Source: Pinus tabuliformis
Taxonomy: Eukaryota; Streptophyta; Pinopsida; Pinales; Pinaceae
Length of the DNA: 64,000 nt
Assembly: GCA_031772625.1 (NCBI GenBank)
Contig: CM062813.1
Location: 695,030,420-695,094,419 of the forward strand
Direction of reading: 5' to 3'
This document shows positions 11,221-21,410 of the stretch, piece after piece. The notes below the pieces were generated by a model. It ran no database searches and was not told the DNA's origin. It was given only the letters and a program-made list of their open reading frames with translations. The translations under genes and the position numbers were made by a program. The stretch's first letter is position 1, and the number at the start of each line of letters is the position of its first letter.

Positions 11221-12648
11221 TAGGTATCAAGGATACCTGACCATCATGAGCACGATCATACAAAATGAGCCTTCGTCATTCTCAGATGCCATCAAGCGTC
11301 AAGTATGGAAGGATGCTATGAACGTAGAATATGAGTCTATTATGGAGAATGATGTCTGGGAAGTAGTTCCCAGACCCTAGACAAGACAATTGTTACTTCA
11401 AAATGGCTTTACAAGATAAAGCATGCAGCAAATGGAAGCACGGAAAAGTATAAGGCTCGTTTTGTTGCTCGAGGTTTCTCCCAAAAGGAAGGTATAGACT
11501 ATGATGAGATATTTTCACCTGTTGCCAGATATACGACCATCTGCTCGATCATAGCCCTTGCCACTTCACAAGGATGGAACCTACATTAGATGGATGTCAA
11601 GACTGTGTTCTTGCATCGCTCGATCAAAGAAGGGGTCTACGTGGAGCAACCCGAAGGATTTGAGATTTATGATCGAAAATCTCATGTATGCAGGTTGAAG
11701 AAAGCTCTCTATGCGCTGAAGCAAGCACCCCGAGCATGGTATGAGAGGATCGATAGCTACTTGATGAAGTTGGGATTCACTAGGAGTGAAGCCGATCCTA
11801 ACCTTTACTTTAAGGTTGAAGATGACAAGCCTCTCATACTGGTATTGTATGTGGTTGACCTCTTTCTAACAGGTGCAGACCCTCTCATTCACAAATGTAA
11901 GAGGGAGCTGGCCTCTGAATTTGAAATGAAAGACCTAGGATTGATGCACTACTTCCTAGGACTTGAAGTATGGCAGAAGCCAAGGGAAATTTTCCTATCT
12001 CAAGGGAAATATGTGGTAAAGATATTGGAAAGATTTGGTATGATGGACTGGAAGCCTGTGACTACCTCGAGGATCTTAACTTTTAGAAGTTATATGGTAG
12101 TGATGTCGGACCAGATTTGGGAAATGCCTCTGAGTTTCATAAACTCATTCGCATTGATGTTCTTGGTGAACCTCCATCCAAACATATTTTTTGCAGTTAG
12201 CATTGTGAGCTCACATTTGGTTGAGCCTCACTGGATTGATGCCAGGAATCTTCTGAGATGTCTTCAGGACACAATCTCTCATGGATTAAGATACACTGCC
12301 AGAGATGTGAGACTACTTGGATATACTGATGTTGATTGGGCAGGCAGTGTGGTGGACCGTAAGAGCACTTCTGGGTGCTGTTTCACCTTGGGATCTGCTT
12401 CGATATCCTGGATGAGCAGGAAGCAGAAGTCGGTGGCTTTGAGCACCGCCGAAGCAGGATATATTGTTGCTAGCATAACCTCGTGTGAGGTAGTCTGGTT
12501 GCGAAAGCTCTTCAGTGAGCTGTTTGGATTTACATTGGATACCACTGTGATTCTCTATAACAACCAGAGGTGGGATTCGATTATTGAGGAATCTCGTATT
12601 CGTCGATTGCTCCAGCAGATAGACATCATCTTGGATATGGTAAGTTGA
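11221..12648 (+). CDS. C1 reverse transcriptase and RNase H, one stop and a mutated active site
   Basis: The Copia RT frame is readable from about 11230, through an in-frame TAG just before 11590, and then open for 352 residues to 12648. It shows [51 protein letters not shown] and EFEMKDLG in family order. The polymerase motif, normally YVDD, reads YVVD (codon 11854-11856), so one catalytic Asp is lost. RNase H follows with [39 protein letters not shown]. The final stretch ([13 protein letters not shown]) is near the normal end of pol. The enzyme is predicted inactive. Family assignment is firm. Confidence 0.85.
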
Positions 12649-12859
12649 TGAGCAAGGAGGCTCCATCACATTAAGATGATGTACAGGTTGATACACCTTG
12701 TCAAAGCCCCGAGGAAAGATCTAATCTATGATTTTCCCAAACGACTTGGAGTCGGTAAGAAACCCTTGTACAAGGGTCCTGCATGTTGCATACATTGAGC
12801 TCTGGGAGCTCTGAGGGCTTGCGGTTATTACTGGAGCAACATACGACCACAGGGTGACT

Positions 12860-13165
12860 CACCCTCCCCTGGTGGTGCACACTGGAACAAGATGATTCGC
12901 TCTCTTGTGGGACAAGATGATTCGCTCTCTTGTGGAACATGATGATTCGCTCTCCTGTATAGCAGGATGATTAGTTCTCCTGTGAGGCCTGGATTGATGT
13001 GTTCTCCATGGCGATTGTAGCAGGATTGATGTGTTCTCCTGTGAGGCCTGGATTGATGTGTTCTCCATGGCGGCTTGGATTGATGTGTTCTCCATGTCAA
13101 GTGTAGCAGGATTGATGTGTTCTCCTGTGAGGACAAGATTGATTAGTTCTCCTGTCGAGGCATCC
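12860..13165. repeat. Minisatellite in the C1 3' region (24-26 bp units, then longer ones)
   Basis: Short units containing GATGATTCGCTCTCTTGTGG are followed by variants with GGATTGATGTGTTCTCC. C2 carries an expanded version at 42318-42900. The array lies between RNase H and the hairpin block, where no gene is expected. Confidence 0.85.
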
Positions 13166-13290
13166 TACCCATGCAGTTTGGGACTCATGGGAAGTACCTC
13201 TCATCTGATCAATGAGCAGGGAAATGAAGTTAGAGACCATAGTAGTACCGATGGACGCATCATTGTAACTACCATACCCCCTATGTTAGG

Positions 13291-13560
13291 ATGACCTCCA
13301 TTGATCTGGGATCAATGATACTGGTCTGGGACCAGTGGTAGGAGTTGTACCATACTATGACGCTGACTTCGGGTCAGTTGAGACTAGTCTGGGATCAGTG
13401 GTACATACTCTGAGATTGACTTTGAGTCAGTGGAGGATGATATTGGTCTGGGACCATTGGAATTGTACTCACTATGACGCTGACTTTGGGTTGGTTGAGA
13501 CTGGTCTGGGACCAGTGGTACATACTCTGAGACTGACTTTGAGTCAGTATGATACATCCT
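13291..13560. repeat. Hairpin array in the C1 3' region
   Basis: Consecutive short inverted repeats with tiny loops: an 8-bp stem around TGG at 13299-13317, a 7-bp stem around TGG at 13320-13336, a 5-bp stem around TTCGG at 13363-13377, and a 7-bp stem around TTG at 13532-13548, with degenerate copies between. The loop is nearly constant while stems differ. Equivalent array in C2 at 43041-43320. Confidence 0.8.
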
Positions 13561-13589
13561 CGATCATTTCTTCTTCTTCATAATTCGGA

Positions 13590-13735
13590 CAAAAGCGGAG
13601 TAGAATAGAACAATGCAAGAGCAGAGCAGAACAGAACAAAACAGTACAGATCAGTGCAGGGCAGAACAAGACAAAGCAGAACAGGAAAAATAGAGCAGAG
13701 CAGGGCAAGGGTCAGGCTGTACAAGGCAGTGCATT
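13590..13735. repeat. CAGAGCAGAACA-type low-complexity tract
   Basis: Degenerate 5-bp (AGCAG/AACAG) simple repeat just upstream of the C1 polypurine tract. A matching tract is in C2 at 43335-43610. Minus-strand open frames here are only repeat translations. Confidence 0.85.
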
Positions 13736-13800
13736 TGATGGATGAATAGTAAGGACCGATAGACAGATTGCAGATGAAGTTCTCCATGGTTGAGAGGGAG

Positions 13801-15040
13801 TGTTAAAATTGGAAACTAGGGAAAAACTTCATGTGGGTCATCTTATTCATGGCTAATAATATTTTTATTAGATTCCTCTGGTCGAGAGGTGTAGGATTGA
13901 TATAAAGATCATCCAATTCCGATAAGTATTCATGGAGATATGAATTTATTTTGATTATGGAATTATTATCAAGCCGACCTACAAGTCATGTAGGCTCAGA
14001 AGCCCAACAGTCGCATCTATTCACCCACCAACGTTGTGTATAAATATAAGAGGAATTTTCCTCATTTGGACACACTCATCTCATCACATCTCTCTCTCTC
14101 TACTGCGCAGATATGAGTCTCTTCTCTACTGCACTAAAATGGGTCTCTCTCTCTCACACATGTGAAGCCGGAAGTTGTTGAATTTGAAGCTGCAACTGCA
14201 TAAGTAAAGATTGACTTGCGTGGCCTAGAAGATCTCCTCTTTGGAACTGCGCTGTAGGTTCATCTGAACCTCCTTTGAAAGCTGCAACTTTTGGTGGTGG
14301 AATGAAGTCAATCCGACGAACGGTTTGCAAGATATCGACTGCCCTAGTTTGAAGCTGGAAACTGCTGAAACTGAAGCTGCAACTGCAGAAGTAAAGAGTG
14401 ACTTGCGTGGCCTAGAAGATCGCCTCTTTGGAACTGCGCTGTAGTTTCATCTGAACCTCCTTTGAAAGCCACAACTTTTAGTGGTGGAATGAAGTCAATC
14501 CGATGAACGGTTTGCAAGATATCGACTGCCCTAGTTTGAAGTTGGAAACTGCTGAAACTGAAGCTGCAACTACAGAAGTAAAGATTGACTTGCGTGGCCT
14601 AGAAGATCTACTCATCTGAACTGCACTGTAGGTTCATTTGAACCTCCTCTGGAAGCCGAAACTTTTGGTGGTGGAATGAAGTCAATCCGACTGTCGGTTT
14701 GTGAGATATGGTCTGCCCTAGTTTGTTAATGAAGCCGCTAATGCTGATGCTACTGATCTAGGGTTTGCTACTACTGATATGAATAAGATTTATTGTACTA
14801 TTTCTCTCTGCTGAATTATTGAATATAAAAGAAGATTTGATCAAATGGTTTCCCCACACATTGTGGGGTTTGTCCCTGGCTAGCCACCACATCTTGTGTC
14901 TCTTGTCTTGGCTTGTTTTCTGTCGATCGTTTAATGTTTTATCTGCACTTTGCTTTATGTACATGTGATTGCTAATCGGTGGAATATAATAAGAAAAAGA
15001 AGTAAACTGTTATAAGCATAGAACATACCATAACTTAAAA
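13801..15040 (+). repeat. C1 3' LTR (1,240 bp)
   Basis: Pairs with 8154-9395, including the TATA box and the three ~187-bp units. The terminal AACA has become AAAA. It is followed by ATTGT, matching the upstream duplication ATTGC. Confidence 0.9.
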
Positions 15041-16005
15041 ATTGTGAATAAAGTTGCCCCCCATACTTGTTGTTCTCTTGTAAACAATTCACTACTCTGC
15101 ATGCAATTTTCTTAAATCCATAGTTTTAGTTTTGAATAACAATAGATAAGCCACATGCAAAGATTTCAATCAGAATTTTTTTTTGTATAAATGCAATTAT
15201 ATTAATTTTTCAAATCAGCAAGTTATGCCAGAGTTCGGTAATTATTACACATGCTATCCCATAATGCATACCTTCCCCCCTAAAATTAGAAAAGGGCGTC
15301 CACAACCATAAATCATAGGAAAAATGGAAAGGATTTTGGGGATTCATAAATGCGGCAGGATAATAGTGAAAGTGATGTAAATATGGTAAAAAAGATGGTC
15401 AGAGTAGTACAAATCGCGAACATGGGAAATGACTAAAAAAGGAGTAAAACAGAGAATTGATCATTATGAGAAGAGATGTTTCCTTAGGTGGAAAAATATG
15501 ATGAAATCATGACAGGCGATAGATGATAACGACTGCTGGTATCGATTGATCGGACAATATTGATATAATTCATATAAAAGTATAGTTTACCATGCATATT
15601 GGTTAATATAGTTATAAACGTTGTTCAAATGGTAAATTCACCTTTAGAAATGAATCAATAGGAAATAATGGGATAAATAATAATTGGAAATGTAACATAG
15701 AACTTCAATACCATAAGCAGAGCCACTGCTGCCAGTAGGTGTTCATAGCCTCGACAAGGTTGCTTTTTAACCCAAAAATGAGCCAGAATCCTCTATTTAG
15801 TATTTAGATGGTTGTTTATTGCTATAAAGAGATCACTACACTAGCATGGTAACCAAATAATCATAGTTCCATTCACTAGGATATAACAAAGTGATCAGGT
15901 CGGCTCATGATGAGACCTCATGTCCTTCTGACAATTTTGACTATCTAGAAGGCCATTACTCTGGTGTGGTGGCCATAATGGAATGTCATTTGTTACATCC
16001 TTATG
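15041..16005 (-). other. A1 internal sequence between C1 and T1: no gene seen
   Basis: AT-rich, with no coding similarity on either strand. The minus strand carries two more G6 tracts (near 15055 and 15281) resembling the A1 polypurine tract. The last five bases, TTATG, are the T1 target duplication. Confidence 0.5.
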
Positions 16006-16439
16006 TGTAGGTTTTAACCCCGTACAGAAATTACCTGCATATGAATTCTAGAACACATAAAATAAACAATGCCAAAGCATAACACATAAAACACATATAC
16101 ACAAAGATTTTCCCCTGGATCCCAAAAACGGGACTACCAGCTTGATTTTTCATTATGTTCCTTTCAATGTTACAATAATATTTATACATGCCGAAGCATC
16201 CAATACCATGGACTGAAAATCATCGCGTCCAAAAAAACATGTGCTAAAATCATGCACAAAACCATAGGTGGGTTCACCCAACCTAACATACGTTCCAAAA
16301 CCAAAATTTTCCGCGGTGCTGCCCCAGACCCCATAAAGTGGGGTTATAGGGTCCCCTTAAACCCCCTGTGACCTCCCCCCCTCTAACCCTCGGTTAACTA
16401 CGTGGGCTAGTCATAGAAAGAATATAACAAGACCCAACA
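16006..16439 (-). repeat. T1 LTR 1 (3' LTR of unit T1a, 434 bp)
   Basis: TGTAGG start, CCAACA end. It is followed on the plus strand by a pyrimidine stretch that reads AAGTGGGAGAA on the minus strand, the polypurine tract. It is the most divergent of the three LTRs: at more than ten sites LTR 2 and LTR 3 agree against it. Confidence 0.9.
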
Positions 16440-17046
16440 TTCTCCCACTTGTTGTTTTCTTTCCACAGTGGGCCACAAGAGAGCTTAGTCATTTATCCAA
16501 CCCTGCAACGCCCATTGTTTCTCTACACCAAGAGAACTTCTCAAAGCTCACAAATTTTGTCAATGCATTTGCAGTATTCTTCAAAGTGTCCACCTTTACC
16601 AGCAACACCTTTTTGTCTTCTATCATATCCCTCACAAAGTGATACTGAACATCAATGTGCTTTGTCTTTGAATGATATGCAGGGTTCTTTTCCAAGAAAA
16701 TTGCACTTTGGCTGTCACAGTCTATCCTTATAGCTTCCTATACTAACCCCATACTTGAACACAATCTCTGCAATCAAACTGCTTCCTTGCTTGCATGAGT
16801 GGCTGCCATGTATTATGCCTCTGTAGTTGATAGTGCCACTATAGATTGTTTCTTACTCATCCAACTCACTTCACCTCCAAATAAGTTAAACACATACCCA
16901 CTTGTAGATCTTCTCTGATCCAGATCTCCAACCCAGTCTGCATCAACAAATCCACGAATATCCAACACTTTGTCCAATCCTGGTCTTCCTTGGTAGCACA
17001 AACCATAATCACTAGTGCCACGCAAATACCTGAAAATCCGCTTCAC
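16440..17046 (-). pseudogene. T1a RNase H and pol C terminus, broken
   Basis: The open piece 16813-17046 carries FRYLRGTSDYGLCYQ, then FVDADWVGDLDQRRSTSGYVF and VSWMSKKQSIVALSTTEA, the Copia RNase H core with its catalytic Asp context DADW. Beyond stops, including a TAG at 16738-16740 shared with T1b, the frame continues with IDCDSQSAIFL and HSKTKHIDVQYHFVRD (16489-16695) to the polypurine tract. It would degrade RNA in RNA-DNA hybrids during reverse transcription. Confidence 0.8.
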
Positions 17047-17211
17047 TGCTGTTCAATGCTCCTTCCCTAGTTTTGACATAAACCTGCTCAATACACCCAC
17101 CACATGTGCAATGTCTGGTCTAGTACAGACCATTGCATACATCAGGCTACCAACAGAACTTGCATATGGAACACGAGACATGTCCTCTTCCTCTTCTTGT
17201 GTCTTGGGACA

Positions 17212-18083
17212 CTATTCAGCAGATAACCTCACACCTACAGGAATAGGAACCTTCACCAGTTTACTATCCTGCATATTAAACCTCTGCAGTATTGTCTCGA
17301 CATACTTCCTCTGATTTAACCAGAGCTTCCTCTTTTCCGGATCTCATTTAATTTCCATGCCCAAAATATAGTTTGCAGCACCAAGATCTTTCATGTCGAA
17401 TTTGGAGGACAATTGGGTCTTCAAATCCTGGATAATTTCTTTGTCATTTCCAACCAGCAACATATCATCCACATACAAGACCAGATAAATAACATGGTCA
17501 CCGATTAATTTAAAATACACACAGTGATCTTCTTTGCTTCTGGTGAAGCCAAGTCCCCGTATAAATGTATCAAATTTATAATACCACATCCTTGGTGACT
17601 GTTTTAACCCATACAAAAACTTCTTTAACTTGCATACTAGTTCTTTCTTACCCTTCACCACAAAGCCTTCAGGTTGCTTCATGTAGATCTCCTCTTCCAA
17701 ATCTCATGAAGACATGTTGTCTTCACATCCATCTATTCTACCTCAAAATCAAAAGCAGCAGCAAGAGATAAAAGTAATCTAATAGAAGTTACCTTGGCAA
17801 CAAGAGAAAAAATATCACCAAAATCAATTCCCGACACCTGGGAATAACCTTTTGCTACCAACCAAGGTTTGTATTTCTCCAATTTTCCTTCTGCATTTGT
17901 CTTCTTTTTGAACACCCATTTGCTACCAGTGGGTTTCCTCCTAGCTGGCAACTCCATCAGATCCCAAGCCTCATTTTTGTGCAAAGATGCCATTTCATCA
18001 ACCATGGCCTCTTTCCAGAGTTTTCCATCCTCTGAATCCACTACTTCCTTCATATTTTTGGGATCATCATCAGTAACAGACAA
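17212..18083 (-). pseudogene. T1a reverse transcriptase, broken by a stop and a frameshift
   Basis: The first piece, 17733-18083, has GKLWKEAMVDEM, TGSKWVFKKKTNAEGK and VAKGYSQVSGIDF. It ends at TAG 17733-17735, where the family has a Gln before MDVKT. A one-base loss follows near 17705, then 17344-17700 continues with EEEIYMKQPEGF, LYGLKQSPRMWY and the intact catalytic motif YVDDMLL, followed by KFDMKDLGAANYILGMEIK. A further TAG lies at 17212-17214. The catalytic residues survive but the frame does not. Confidence 0.85.
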
Positions 18084-18125
18084 AGCAAAATTTGAACAGA
18101 AAGCAGATGGACTATACCTCTCTGG

Positions 18126-18488
18126 CTATCTTCTTTCTCGAACTGATCTTCTCATAGCCGGAGTTTGTGGCTCCTCATCTTCTGATTCCTTCTCTACTAT
18201 AGAGTCTGATTCTTCCTCCTTTAGCTCAAACTCTATTTTCTCAAGTTCCTTTGGTTGGACTTCATGTTTAATAACATCTTTCACCTCTCTGAACACCACA
18301 TCTCGACTATACACAACCTTCATTGTTACTGGGTTCCAAAGTTTATAACCCTTTAAACCATCCTTATACCCAATAAAGATGCACTTTTCATATTTACTAT
18401 CCAACTTGGTTCGTTTCTCCCTTTTCAGATTTACTATCCAACTTGGTTCATTTCTCCTTTGGAACATGTACATATGCATCACATCCAA
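18126..18488 (-). pseudogene. T1a integrase C-terminal and linker region, with a 37-bp duplication
   Basis: Reads IFIGYKDGLKGYKLWNPVT and VVYSRDVVFRE, the Copia integrase C-terminal block, then an acidic Glu/Ser-rich linker before RT. A 37-bp tandem duplication (18389-18425 and 18426-18462), absent from T1b, shifts the frame and splits this piece from the main integrase frame. Confidence 0.75.
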
Positions 18489-19398
18489 ATACCCTTAGAT
18501 GTGAAAGACAGAGTTTCTTACCAGTCCATACCTCATGTGGAGTCTTATCCTCCAACGCTGATGAAAGTGACCTGTTGACCAGGTAACATGCAGTATCCAC
18601 CGCCTCTGCCCAGAATTCCTGTCCTAACCCAGCACCACTGAGCATGCTTCTTTCCCTTTCCATCAACGTCTTGTTCATTCTTTCTACAACTCCATTTTGC
18701 TGAGGTGTATATGAAGTAGTCTTCTGCCATGCTATGCCACACTTCTTATAGAATTCTTCAAATTCCTTGCTACAAAACTCTCCACCATTATTCCTTGAGA
18801 AGTCATCTATAAATGATACATAGTACACAGACTTACCCAGTGATAGAACCTTCACGGGTCCAAACACATCACTATGCACAAGCTTTAATATCTGTTTCGC
18901 CCTCTTACCACCAGAGGGGAAAATCACCCGATTCTGCTTCCCATATACACAATTTTCACAGAAATCAAAATCCAGAGAGCTATTACTCATACCTTCTACC
19001 ATACCTTTACCATGAAGTATTTGAAGGCCTTTATCTCCAATATGTCCAAGCCTTTGATGCCACAGCATGGTCTTCTCTCCAGAGACCACTAGATTTTCTA
19101 CTTCACTTTCAAGAACCATAGAACTGTTGCACCCATCAACAATCGTGCTACCTTGTAGCTTGTACAGAGTTCCAATCCAAATTACCTGCATCAATACCAG
19201 TGCACCCCAAACCATCTTGTAGGTATCCTTCTCGAACACTATTTTTACACCTGCATCATCCAACTTGCTTACAGAAATTAGATTTTTGGCCAACGTAGGA
19301 ATATGTAGAACACCTGGAAGTGTTCTAACTCTTCCACCTTGCAACTTCAACTTTACCTTTCTGCAACCAATGATTTTAGCCTTCCTGTCATCCCCCAA
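18448..19398 (-). CDS. T1a protease end and integrase, with a catalytic-core deletion
   Basis: Open for 316 residues. It begins in the protease C-terminal part (VLHIPTLAKNLISVSKLDDAG). It then has the integrase zinc-binding domain with HHCC residues intact ([10 protein letters not shown] ... CENCVYGKQ), the first catalytic Asp in [10 protein letters not shown], and YTPQQNGVVERMN, the block with the catalytic Glu. Between FIDDFSR and NNGGEF about 50 residues present in T1b are missing, which removes the second catalytic Asp. The frame stays open across the deletion. Strand transfer activity should be lost. Confidence 0.85.
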   Translation of the reverse strand: MGDDRKAKIIGCRKVKLKLQGGRVRTLPGVLHIPTLAKNLISVSKLDDAGVKIVFEKDTYKMVWGALVLMQVIWIGTLYKLQGSTIVDGCNSSMVLESEVENLVVSGEKTMLWHQRLGHIGDKGLQILHGKGMVEGMSNSSLDFDFCENCVYGKQNRVIFPSGGKRAKQILKLVHSDVFGPVKVLSLGKSVYYVSFIDDFSRNNGGEFCSKEFEEFYKKCGIAWQKTTSYTPQQNGVVERMNKTLMERERSMLSGAGLGQEFWAEAVDTACYLVNRSLSSALEDKTPHEVWTGKKLCLSHLRVFGCDAYVHVPKEK

Positions 19399-19722
19399 GA
19401 AGCCATCGCCACCATCATATTTCTCATATTCGCAGAACCACTCTCTATGGGGAGTGAAGTGAAAGGATGTACCTAATTAATCAACCATGCATTATGATCT
19501 ACATGTGTACTTGAAGAAGCCAAGTACAAATCCCTACCTTCATCTGAGGTGGTTTTCGCCTCTACAGAAGAAGCCTCATCAGATCCCTTTCCTTTGTCAG
19601 GAGCTTTAGATTTACAGTCCCTTTTGAAGTGGCCTTCCTTTCTGCATTTCCAGCATACCACCTTTACAGGTTTTCCTGGAGATTTAGATCTCCCTCTAGA
19701 TTCAGATCTCCCACTCGATGAC
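19399..19722 (-). pseudogene. T1a zinc knuckle and protease active-site region, frameshifted
   Basis: The minus strand carries a CCHC zinc knuckle (C-W-K-C, four residues, H, four residues, C) at about 19610-19655, then an acidic linker. Where T1b reads WLIESGAS, this copy is shifted and stops directly after WLIN, so the protease active site is destroyed. The frame recovers with GDDRKAKIIGCRKV. Confidence 0.7.
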
Positions 19723-20349
19723 TTATTTTTTTTTTATGTTCTGGGACCGTCCTCGTACAGACAAGGCATCACCATTCTGGCTCTCCATATTTTTCCATCT
19801 CATCTCCTCCGTTAGCAAGGCTGAGACTATTTCATTAAACTGCAAGACAGTTGCATTGCTACCTATTGCAATAACCAGACTATCCCACGAATCTGGTATA
19901 GAACACAAAAAATTGATGCACTTATCTTCATCTGAAATTTTAATATCAACAGATGCTAACTGACTTACCACAGTATCAAATGCATTCATATGCTCTGTCA
20001 CCGAGTCTCCATCTTTCATCCTCAGGTTATACAACTTTTTCCGCAGGAACAGATTATTCACCAAAGGCTTAGATTGGTACAAAGTCCCTAACTTGTCCCA
20101 CAAAGCCTTTGTCGTAGCTTCCCCTGATACATTCAACAACACTAAATCTGAGACACATAATCGTATTATGCTCTTTGCCTTCCGATCCAACTTCTTCCAT
20201 TCTTCATCGAACACTCCCATTGGTTTAGTACCTGGATCTACCGCAATCCACTGATCTTTATCCACCAACAGATCCTCCATCTTGAGTTTCCACAACTCAA
20301 AACTCTGACCATTAAATTTCTCGATCTCTATCTTTCCACTGCTCGCCAT
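19723..20349 (-). CDS. gag: T1a Copia gag (capsid region), open
   Basis: 208 residues from the expected start (MASSGKIEIEKFNGQ), about 110 bases inside the primer site. Typical Copia UBN2-type Gag: FELWKLKMEDLLVDKDQW, then LWDKLGTLYQSK, LFLRKKLYNLRMKDGDSV, and an ALLTEEMR end. It stops in a Lys-rich tail just before the zinc knuckle, which is in another frame. It forms the particle coat. The T1b equivalent (33230-33784) is shorter. Confidence 0.85.
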   Translation of the reverse strand: MASSGKIEIEKFNGQSFELWKLKMEDLLVDKDQWIAVDPGTKPMGVFDEEWKKLDRKAKSIIRLCVSDLVLLNVSGEATTKALWDKLGTLYQSKPLVNNLFLRKKLYNLRMKDGDSVTEHMNAFDTVVSQLASVDIKISDEDKCINFLCSIPDSWDSLVIAIGSNATVLQFNEIVSALLTEEMRWKNMESQNGDALSVRGRSQNIKKK

Positions 20350-20458
20350 CTTCTTTCACCACTAGAATTCGATCTCACAGATCTCCCACTGAACAGGGTC
20401 TACCACAGGCTCAAGCAAAACCCCTCAGCAACAAAGGCATCCCCTTGAAGCCAAAACA

Positions 20459-20470
20459 GCTCCGATACCA
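20459..20470 (-). other. Primer-binding site of T1a
   Basis: Minus strand TGGTATCGGAGC, two bases inside the central LTR. Initiator Met tRNA type. Confidence 0.85.
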
Positions 20471-20472
20471 AA

Positions 20473-20906
20473 TGTAGGTTTTAACCCTATACAAAAATTA
20501 CCTGCATACGAATTCTAAAACACAGAAAATAAACAATGCGAGAGCATAACACATAAAACACATATACATAGAGATTTTCCCCTAGATCCCAAAACCAGGA
20601 CTACTAGCTTGATTTTTCATTATGTTCCTTTCAATGTTACAATACATATTTATACATGCCAAAGCATCCAATACCATGGACTGAAAACCATCGCGTCCAA
20701 AAAACATGTACAAAAATCATGCACAAAACCATAGGTGGGTCCACCCAACCTAACATAGGTTCCAAAACCAAAATTTTCCGGGGCGCTACCCCGGACCCCA
20801 TAAAGTGGGGTTACAGGTGCCCGTCAAACCCCCTATCACCTCCCCCCCTCTAACCCCCGGTTAACTACGTGGGCTAGTCATGGAAAGAATATAACACAAC
20901 CCAGCA
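20473..20906 (-). repeat. T1 LTR 2 (central; 5' LTR of T1a and 3' LTR of T1b)
   Basis: 434 bp, TGTAGG to CCAGCA. It has a primer site on one side and a polypurine tract of the next unit on the other, so a single LTR serves two units. Confidence 0.9.
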
Positions 20907-21410
20907 TTCTCCCACTTGTTGTTTTCTTTCCACATGGGGCCACAAGAGAGCTTAGTCATTTATCCAACCCTGCAACGCCCATTGTTTCTCTACACCAAGA
21001 GAACTTCTTAGAGCTCACAGATTTTGTCAATGCATCTGCAGTATTCTTCAAAGTGTCCACCTTTACCAGCAACACCTTTTTGTCTTCTACCATATCCCTC
21101 ACAAAGTGATACTAAACATCAATGTGCTTTGTCTTTGAATGATATGCAAGGTTTTTTGCCATGAAAATTGCACTTTGGTTGTCACAGTCTATCATAATAG
21201 CTTCCTATACTAACCTCATACTTGAACACAATCTCTGCAACCAAACTACTTCCTTGCTTGCATGAGTGGTTGCCATGTATTCTGCCTCTGTAGTTGATAG
21301 TGCCACTATAGATTATTTCGTACTCATCCAACTCACTGCACCTCCAAATAGGTTAAACACATACCCACTTGTAGATCTTCTCTAATCCAGATCTCCAGCC
21401 CAGTCTGCAT
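20907..21410 (-). pseudogene. T1b RNase H and pol C terminus, broken
   Basis: Second copy of the Copia RNase H. Polypurine tract, then, reading upstream, HSKTKHIDV, IDCDNQSAIF, a TAG at 21205-21207 shared with T1a, LSTTEAEYMATTHASKE, and several private stops (for example within DLD-RRSTSGY and before SIVAL). Confidence 0.75.

Larger units (their letters stand above)
8154..15040 (+). mobile_element. C1: Ty1/Copia retrotransposon, degenerate, 6.9 kb
   Basis: LTRs 8154-9395 and 13801-15040 begin TGTTAAAATTGG. Flanking duplications are ATTGC (8149-8153) and ATTGT (15041-15045), differing by one transition. Order is LTR, primer site, gag with zinc knuckle, remnants of protease and integrase, RT, RNase H, a repeat-rich 3' region, polypurine tract (GAGAGGGAG before 13801), LTR. 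This gene order (integrase before RT) defines Copia. Stops, a deletion in integrase and a mutated RT active site show it is inactive. C2 (39141-45045) is a related copy. Confidence 0.9.

Noticed and set aside
17869..18348. 159-codon plus-strand frame rich in Ser
   Set aside because: Antisense shadow of the T1a integrase-RT linker; the minus strand has the recognisable domains.
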